Of a stretch of 64,000 nucleotides of DNA, positions 56,351 to 64,000 are shown in pieces. The stretch is from Batillaria attramentaria. Its lineage: Eukaryota; Mollusca; Gastropoda; Batillariidae. A program made the position numbers and the translations under genes. The stretch spans positions 1 to 64,000 of the forward strand of contig JACVVK020000172.1 of the NCBI GenBank assembly GCA_018292915.2. The letters are read 5' to 3'. A model generated the notes under the pieces. That model saw nothing but the letters and a program-made list of their open reading frames with translations, had not been told where the DNA came from and did not search any database. The first letter of the stretch is position 1. Each line of letters begins with the position of its first letter.

Positions 56351-56406
<56 letters not shown>
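56351..56406. repeat. CA microsatellite
   Basis: (CA)n of about 28 units, next to the tRNA-like head at 56413. Confidence 0.95.
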
Positions 56407-56407
<1 letters not shown>

Positions 56408-56412
56408 GTGAC

Positions 56413-56510
56413 ACTACGGGAGAGGCGACAGGTGGTGTAGTGGTGAGATCCCCGTCACTAATATAAGTAATAATACGGAGGTTGTAGGTTCGAATCTTGC
56501 TATATTCTTT
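56413..56510 (+). mobile_element. tRNA-derived SINE head
   Basis: A-box-like GGTGGTGTAGTGGTGAG and B-box GTAGGTTCGAATC are spaced about 50 bp apart, as in tRNA-derived SINEs. The sequence between does not fold as a tRNA. Confidence 0.5.
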
Positions 56511-57160
56511 CCTCGCTGACGAGTACCATCGTGCGTGTTTTTTCCCAAGTACAGATTTACGCACGCACGCACACGCACACGCACGCGCACCAACTGCAAA
56601 CACTACTGATGCAGCAGACAGGTCTCGAACACAACCGCCATGTCACCATCCTCTGCCAAACTTAAAAGGGCCTAAGGCCCACGCATTAAACAGGCGCTTA
56701 GACGCTTTTTGCATACAACGACAAACCATTACCAAGCTGATATCAGACATGGGACGGCCGTGAAGGGCAGTAACGTGTTGACTGCCGGCGGTCACCGCCA
56801 TATCAGATACCGCTAACAATGTCTGCAACATCGGCACAATAGCTAACACGGTGTCAGCTCCAGTCGGCATGCGGTGCTGGTGGCGTGATGCTGAGGTTAT
56901 GTATCACTGTGTGTGTGTCCAGTGTCCACAAACTACCGGTACGGCAATCTAGGCCCGGGAATACACGATTAGATCCACCTGATAGAGTTCCTCCATCATG
57001 CCGGGGTTTTTCCAGTAGAGTTCCGATCTCTCCATGGTGACGTGTGAAGCTGTGTGGGTCCGGGGGTTCTCTTATCACAGGACAGCTTGCTTCTGATTGT
57101 TCCATCATGGGACACAGTGGTTTGTCCGATTTGTCTCACACAACTTTTCTTTCCCCTTCC

Positions 57161-57188
57161 GTGTGTGTGTGTGTGTAGTGTGTGTGTG

Positions 57189-57219
<31 letters not shown>

Positions 57220-57223
57220 CGTG
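57161..57223. repeat. GT microsatellite
   Basis: (GT)n with two one-base interruptions, followed by GA. Confidence 0.9.
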
Positions 57224-57369
57224 AGAGAGAGAGGCTGGAAGAAACCACGAGGAAAATACCCCAGACAGCTGGATGGCCGGCGCCAAACCTGTGACTTCTT
57301 TCCTTCAAAAACTGACAACTTTTCTTTTGAAACAGTCGCGCTTGTGCCTGTACGCTTCTCAAAACTTCA

Positions 57370-57436
57370 TCCTAGTCACGTGGTACATCCTAGTCACGTG
57401 TACATCCTAGTCACGTGTACATCCTAGTCACGTGTA
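57370..57436. repeat. 17-bp tandem repeat with four CACGTG boxes
   Basis: Four copies of CATCCTAGTCACGTGTA place E-boxes at 57377-57382, 57395-57400, 57412-57417 and 57429-57434. Confidence 0.9.
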
Positions 57437-59799
57437 CAGCTCTTGAGTGTAATACACTGACGTCTCCTGGTCGTGCGAACGACAACTGCACCGGCACAAC
57501 GCTGTTCTAGTCAGTTGTGGCGGGCGCAGTGCTTTTCGGCCTTCTGTTTCGGCTTGTTGCTCAAAGCACACCTTTATGCAAGTGTCCTAAGTGGCACGAT
57601 ATTTGACAACGCCGAAAATGAGAGCTTCGATATGCCTTTTGTCGACTGGGGTGCTGAAACAGGAGCCAATTTCTGGCGTCTTATCATGAAGTAGTCTACG
57701 GTTCTGTTTATCATAAAACTTCATTTCAGAGCTGAATATACTTGTCAAGCCACTAGAAACTTTACAACGTTTTAAAAGTTACAATGAGAGCCTTCAATGC
57801 CGCCGTCGCTATCCCAAGCATTACAGTTCGTCTGTCGTTTATGCATCAACTGACGTAGAGAGGATGGTAAAAAACGGACATTTTGCACAAGTAGCAATCA
57901 ACTTTACGGCCAGAGAAAAGGTTCCGATGGCTGCCTAGTCTAGAGAAACCTTCAGATCTCTCTCTGCCCACACACTGAGCCATAATGAACCCCTGGTCGT
58001 AAAACTGCCGTCTAATTGCTACAACGTCGCAAAAAAAATAAATAAAAAAAATGGCAGTATGCGCGCACCGCGCAGCAACATGCACTAGAAGGCACTGAGC
58101 CAGATGGGCAAAGCGCGCGAGTCTTCACCGTCCATGTCAAGTATTTGACCCAGTGTAGCTTTCGGAAAAGGAGAATGACTTTTATTACGGGTCGCAGTAA
58201 GCGGAGTCAACAAGTGTACTGTCAGTGTCTATCGATTACAAGTGGGAAGTTTATTGTTACACAGTGGGCCCTCAGTCGTGAATGCCTTTTAATGTACAAT
58301 GCAAGTGAAGGTAACCACCCGAACACAGGTATTATCAGGTATCTCGGCAGGTTCCGGGTGCTCAGGTCTATATAGGCATAGAAAACGGTCGCCACGAGGG
58401 CGAGGCGAGGCGAAGAGAGAGAGAGAGAGGAAGAGAGAGAGAGAGATGGGGTGTGCAAATTCAGTGCCGAATTCTAGCGTCTTTGAATTCTGATAATGTA
58501 GTAGTAGAAGCAGAAAATGTGCCGTCTTCAAACGAAAACGACGAGGAAATTGTACATAAATTACGTTAATCATCATGAATTATGCATATTGTCAAAACTA
58601 ACACGGACATGCACACTTTGAATGGTGGGGGGGGGGGGACGCCACATTATGTCATCATCTGCACCCCCCCCCCCCCCCAAAAAAAAAAAAAAAGGCCTTT
58701 ACGCCTATACGCCTTTTTTCTTTCGAAATGACGATAGAAGTTCCAAACTAAAGAAGTGATCTAGTGCAATACGCTGCGAAAGGGGGAAGGGCCGGAGCAA
58801 ATCAAAAGGCGAGATAAACGTGAACCGTACGTCAGTAGTTTGTGGGCCCCGTGTGCAGAATGTAGATGAGCGATAGGCGATTGAGTCGGCTCTCACACCC
58901 CGCCTCACCGCTGCTGCCAATTTCAAGCTTGGGCGCCGCCGCTGATGAGAGCGGCAACTCGCTGTAATGGAAAATGTCCATTGCGGCGCACCTCCAATGC
59001 GTACACGTTAAAACTCTTCTTTATTTTAACCGGTTTGGTCCAAAACCGTTCACTTGTAGTATTTTTGAATTTCTAGTGAACGTAAAATCAAACTGGAGAT
59101 GCAGAAATCGGTAGAAGTGCTTGAAAACTATGATGTTCGTATTATCAGTCACTGATCAGTCATAATGAACAACAACAACAACAACAACAACACGTTCAGC
59201 CACCACAGCGAGTATGTCAGGCCCGGAATATTTTAAAAAAATTCTTTTTCACTATTCGACCTCTGCGAAATTTGTCTCCTGAGAGGTGATTCCACATTAG
59301 ACCAAACTCACGGCCGATGAAAAGCCACAATGTTTCAGCCACCTCGTCAAAAAGTCTGTTTGCAGTTTCTGTCACAATTTTCTGCCCAATTCCCCCATAC
59401 ATCAACAATTTCAGTCGACTATTTCCATAATGCAAAACTTTCTACGTCAAAGGGAACGAAATCAGTAATCGGACGCAGCAAGGGAGAGAATTTGATTTCG
59501 TTTCCTTTGAGTCGTACCTTTCGGTGCTGGCTGCAATCGCAACTTGCCAAGTTTCTACGTCAAATTGACTCTCTCCGCACAAAACTCCCTAGACACAAGA
59601 AGTTCCATTAGGACCAGACCGCTCGGGCGAAACAGACGCTGGCTGATGCAGACGATGAAAGTAAAACCGTTTACTCCCGAGACACCAGATAATAAATGAC
59701 GTCTGCGACCACAAATTATACAAATCATTCCTTGACAGTGATTTGACAGCTTGTGTCTGCACCCGTAGTAGGTCATTCTCTTGTAAATATTTTATTCTT

Positions 59800-59890
59800 C
59801 ATACAGTCACACTGCCATAGCGATCACCTCTATAGGGCGGCCACTTGACCACGGCGCCCACCTCCTATATCCAGACACTTTCTCTACAGT
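59800..59890. mobile_element. Degraded relative of the 13.96-kb MITE
   Basis: CAGTCACACTGCCATAGCGATCACCTCTATAGGGCGGCCAC-like sequence (first 20 bases CAGTCACACTGCCATAGCGA) resembles the TATA-flanked MITE terminus. No partner end identified. Confidence 0.35.
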
Positions 59891-60779
59891 CTTCACGTGT
59901 ACAATGCTAGGCAGCACTGAAACATCCCCGGTCTTACAACATGGTGTGGAAAACGTGTTATCCAAGGCGCTTCATCCGTGCATGAGAATCAGTCACGTGG
60001 GACACAATATAATATTATCATGTGAAACCCTTGTGGTGACTCTGGCTGGCGTGTATGTTGTTGTTCGTACGTAGAAACGTACCGAGTGTTGAGCAGACGA
60101 CAGTATTTGGTTGTGGATTAACACCAACTAGACCGGCGGCGCTGATTGGTGACTATTTTTAGCGACTTGGTCGTAGCGAGGTGTAGTGCAGGTATGGAAG
60201 CGTTAGGCGGAAGAAAGTCATAGTGCTCTACTAGTAGAAGCCGCAAAGTCAGGAACATGGTGGCAAACTGGCAATGACCAAAAGGAATTGATCTGGCAAA
60301 CAGCCTCAGTGCTGTGTAAGGGGACAGGTTTCCCCATCACAACTCATCACGAACATAGACACTTTAAATACTTCAGTCATCAAGTCGGATAACTTATGCA
60401 ACTTTTTTTTTAATTTTCAACTACAATGTTTCCCCTATTCAAGGCACGCACAGAAACACCAAACTGTTACCTGTTTCTCGGTGTCAACACCGTAGCAAAA
60501 CATGTGCCAAACAGTGAGTAAAGCGTGGGGAATCCCCTAGTTTCGGTTTCGGTGAACTAGTCACAGCTTGCGTAGGGGCCAACCCTCTTCACGTGAGATC
60601 ACAACATTACGTGACAACACCCCGATACGCTGAGCATTCTACGACTAACGTCTCTATCGTAAACACTGGGGCCTAAGCGCCTATGAAATCCATGGCGCTT
60701 AGGTCCTTTTTGCAGACGACGGTAGATCTTATGTGCTTGATAAACAAGATCAGTGACGTCTGCCATGATAGAATGGACC

Positions 60780-60796
60780 CGCCCCCCCCCCCTTCC

Positions 60797-60865
<69 letters not shown>

Positions 60866-61240
60866 CTCATCCCGACGTCTTTGGTGTTCTGCAAAAAGAA
60901 CAAATTCGCGTACGGACCATCTCAATGATATCAACGAACTACCATGATGACAGCTATCAGGGGAAATTGGAGCAATCCCCCCCCCCCCCCCTCCCCCCCC
61001 CCCACCCCCCCCCCCCCCCCCCCCCGCGCACACACACACACACACTCACTTTTCATCCCAGCATCTTTAGTCATATGTGACATTCGTACCAAGTACCAAT
61101 TCCGTGTGTAGCCACCACGAGACCAAAACGCCCCCCCCCCCCCCCCCAACACACACAACTTCTCATCCTTACTTCTCTAGACTAGTCATACCACAATCAC
61201 AAGAAGAACCAACTCGTGCATGGGCCGTCAGCCGTCAGCC
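60780..61240. repeat. Three-fold block: C-run, CA-run, shared tail
   Basis: Three successive units start with poly-C and a CA run, then continue with TCATCCC-GC-TCTTTRGT-like and AAGAACCAA-like sequence, each 110-190 bp long. Confidence 0.65.
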
Positions 61241-61675
61241 GTGAAAAGAGGCAAGTTAATATGTCTCGTTTCTCCCCCACTCAAATGCAAAGCCCAGTCT
61301 ATACCCCTAATTCTGCCCTCCGTCTCTCCGTAAGTACATCACGCAAAATGACGACAGAACCGGGCACCGCCGTTATCCTGAACAAACCCACAGGCTAAAA
61401 GTCTGATGCGACAATAGCGAGGGAGTGATTTCCATAATGACGCCCCAGTCATGCCGCTAAATCGTACACGCCAGCTTCGGCAGAGTTCGGTATAGGCACG
61501 GGGGGTAGTGGAGATGGCGAGGATGTTTCTTGTGTTACTATCAAACGTTAAAGACTACGTCTGCTCCGTGCGACCAGTTGCATGCTCAGCCACTGACTCT
61601 GCGCTGAACAACGACTGCGGATTATTTCCCTTGGCTATTTCGATTCAACAGTTTGGACGGCGATTTCTTTCAGAT

Positions 61676-61755
61676 GAGTGAGTGAGGAGTGAGTGAGTGA
61701 GTGAGTGAGTGAGTGAGTAGTGAGTGAGTGAGTGAGTTGAGTGAGTAAGTGAGAG
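61676..61755. repeat. GAGT tandem repeat
   Basis: (GAGT)n with a few one-base slips. Confidence 0.9.
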
Positions 61756-62088
61756 TGAATTTTTACAGCTTCACGTCGTGTAATTCCTTTCAGGTAAAGC
61801 CGTGTTAGTTAACATCATGTTAGCACAAGTGTTCTGGTCGGTAAACGACCTCTTTCTTTCAAACCGACCGACAACCAGAAATCCGCAAAGTGTTTTTTCC
61901 GGCGCTACTCAAATTTGAAAATGGAAACACTCGGTAGCTACTCCTTTACTGGTTTTTCGCCAGACGGGTCGTGTGGCAGCCAGAAAACGACTAAACAACG
62001 GTACTGCACGGTAAACCTATGCATGCTCTTATAAGTAGTATACAAGTATATTCGTAGTAGCACAAGGCACAACCCTCCGCCATCTTAA

Positions 62089-62090
62089 CT

Positions 62091-62143
<53 letters not shown>

Positions 62144-62148
62144 CCCCC
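62089..62148. repeat. Poly-C tract
   Basis: More than 50 consecutive C (one G near the end), the longest homopolymer in the window. Confidence 0.95.
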
Positions 62149-62683
62149 GGTGCACGGCGAAATATTGCTCGGACGGGTGTCTTGTTGCTTGTCTATGATC
62201 AGCGCCCAAATAGCTGGATTAGCACGTGGATTTGGATGGGAACGGTCAGGCAAAACAGCCATCAGTCCGCGTGGGGGAAAATGCCACATACATGGACCGT
62301 GTCTTTTTTTCCTCTCACAAAACGGCCGGGACGTTAAATAATGATGGGCTAAAGAGGAACGCTACGTGCCAGTCAATAGTCATCTCCCAAAGTCTGCACG
62401 CTACGTCGTTGTTTCTTGCAGACGTCCCTTCCCACTTCCAGTATGGCTGGGAGCACTAGAGCTAAGCAGTTCCATACAGCTGTATGTGTTAAGTTCTGTG
62501 AGCAAATCATAAAGGACATCCCTTTTCTATCAGGGCAGACTGTCTGAAGGTAATGGGTGACTAATGGTCCCTTTGGAGCAGTAAGGACCGACTGACTGAG
62601 ATAAAGTTCTGTTTCAGGAACAGAATTAGAATGTGTCGAAAAGTAAATTAGAATACAGAAAGAACAAAACAAAAAAAAAAAAA

Positions 62684-62771
62684 GATGGCCACTGACCAGC
62701 CCAATATGTTGTTTCCATTTAATCACCTGCTGTCGTCACGGTCGTTCTTTTGTAATGTCATGTATACGGGA

Positions 62772-62836
<65 letters not shown>

Positions 62837-63181
62837 CTCTCTCTCTCTCTCTCTCTCTCAATGGAAACAACTGACCGGGCTTGTCAGACCAATCTTGGTT
62901 TTGGAAGAGAGACGTCAAGTTGTTTTCTTTGAAATCTATGACGTTTTCCTCATTGGGATGACGCATAATACATTTGACGTAATAACTTTGACTCGGATAC
63001 AATTCTTGCAATGAAAGCAGCCCCATGAAAATTGAAGTGTTGCTGCTGCGCAGTGTAAAGATCGAATTTTATACCGGCTCAATGTGTTTAACAGACAAGT
63101 CTGCGCGGCGAACGTTTTTTCACTATGTGTTATGTCTGCTGCGCGCGCGCGCACACAGACACACACAGGACATACGCGCGC

Positions 63182-63214
<33 letters not shown>

Positions 63215-64000
63215 GACTTGCGCGAGCCGCGTTTGTGCATGTGCTCCATTGAGACCTATGTGGTGTTCTCTCACTCTACTATGCTATTGAGTGAGAGTCA
63301 GTGGGAAAAACAAAGCTCACTACATCAATGAAACTCCCGCTTTCCCCGTTTACAAATAGAGAACTTCCGAAAAGTGACGACACACCCCCACGTCAATCAA
63401 ACATGACGTCGGCAAACTGACGCTGATACAGTTTTGCGTCAGTGCGCGTGTGCCTTTTCTGCGATGTTTGTGAGGCGTGTGGCTTGTGTAAAGGAAATGT
63501 GCTTCGAGTACAAATTTTCGAGTCAACTGACGACAACGGCTGCAGTGAATTTTTCTAATTTTTTTGTATATTTTTTATGGCACCCCAGGCTCATTATCTA
63601 TGTATAGTAGGAGCGATTTTGAGATCTAAAGTGTGTTCACCAGCACTTTCATCAGGTACGGTTTACGCCAAAAGTACAAAAGCGACAACCTCCAAAATTC
63701 ACTCAGTTGAGAGTCCGTATTCATGCTATCTATGTCCCAAAAATGGAGTGGTTCAGAAAGCCACTTTTTTTGAAAAGGGCGATAACTCGCAAATCATGTG
63801 TGCAATCGTACCTGGATCGGGCCTTCTATTCAACAATCTTGATTCATTTAGAAACCCCAAATTTGAAATCGATCGGTTCAGTATTTTCGGAGAAATAGGC
63901 ATCTGAACTGGGTTCACATGCAATGTCAACTCAGGCTCGGTTTACATGAAAACTATAAGAGCGACCATTTTCTAGTAGTGAGTCAATTCAGAGTCCGTAT
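62684..64000. repeat. Long interspersed repeat, copy 2 (inverted, cut by window end)
   Basis: The reverse complement of 21074-22650 with moderate divergence. It shares GGAAACAACTGACCGGGC, AAAATTGAAGTGTTGCTGCT and ATCGATCGGTTCAGTATTTTC-type stretches in opposite order. It lacks one of the internal duplications of copy 1 and carries expanded CA/CT (62776-62860) and CGCA (63150-63215) runs. Confidence 0.78.

Larger units (their letters stand above)
51212..64000. other. Repeat-rich flank, probably upstream intron of the glypican-like gene
   Basis: No exon could be recognised on either strand. Besides the repeats listed separately, 53560-53880 is a TTG/GTTT low-complexity tract, 58400-58450 is GA-rich, 58660-58695 is C/A-rich, and 61676-61755 is (GAGT)n. 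Upstream glypican exons could be hidden here but none matched CWNG or a signal peptide by eye. Confidence 0.4.

Overview
This is eukaryotic, intron-rich DNA. It is very probably from a mollusc, and most likely a gastropod: exons have GT/AG boundaries and are 31-214 bp long, introns reach 4 kb, there are many GT/CA/GACA microsatellites and G/C homopolymers, and DNA-transposon, LINE and SINE debris is dense. The partial ADP-ribosyl cyclase gene resembles the Aplysia enzyme as I remember it. I cannot fix the species. Four protein-coding genes were reconstructed by eye from exon homology, splice sites and phase. Coordinates were hand-derived and checked for phase continuity. LAYOUT. (1) 1-4100: non-coding and repeat-rich, with a piggyBac-like MITE, a duplicated 160-bp block and a possible promoter plus first exon near 1050-1212. 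(2) 4101-8636, plus strand: the last four exons of an ADP-ribosyl cyclase (CD38/BST1/Aplysia cyclase family); the 5' exons lie outside the window or were not found. (3) 8840-18019, minus strand: a seven-exon DCUN1D1/2-like gene (cullin neddylation co-E3), complete except for a one-base frameshift in exon 3. Its 3' UTR probably runs convergently towards the cyclase gene. (4) 18020-18467: a short intergenic space that looks like a shared bidirectional promoter, with a consensus E2F site and a CACGTG E-box. (5) 18468-37954, plus strand: a complete 17-exon MCM7 gene encoding 723 residues, with zinc finger, Walker A, Walker B and arginine finger intact. Its introns carry most of the interesting repeats: a 27-bp array at a splice donor, a 73-bp array of 16 copies, two TIR-bounded elements full of AGGTCA-type palindromes, and a long repeat that recurs inverted at the window end. 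(6) 47479-51211, minus strand: the last three exons of a glypican-like heparan sulfate proteoglycan, including an (SG)5 attachment tract and a GPI signal; its 3' UTR may extend to about 39.6 kb. (7) 51212-64000: no confident exon, only microsatellites, SINEs and other repeats; it is probably intron or upstream DNA of the glypican gene. FUNCTIONAL READING. MCM7 is a subunit of the replicative helicase, and DCUN1D activates cullin ligases by neddylation. In other animals the CUL2-LRR1 ligase ubiquitylates MCM7 to unload the helicase, so a shared promoter for these two genes is an interesting, unproven pairing. The cyclase (calcium-messenger synthesis) and glypican (growth-factor co-receptor) genes appear to be unrelated neighbours.
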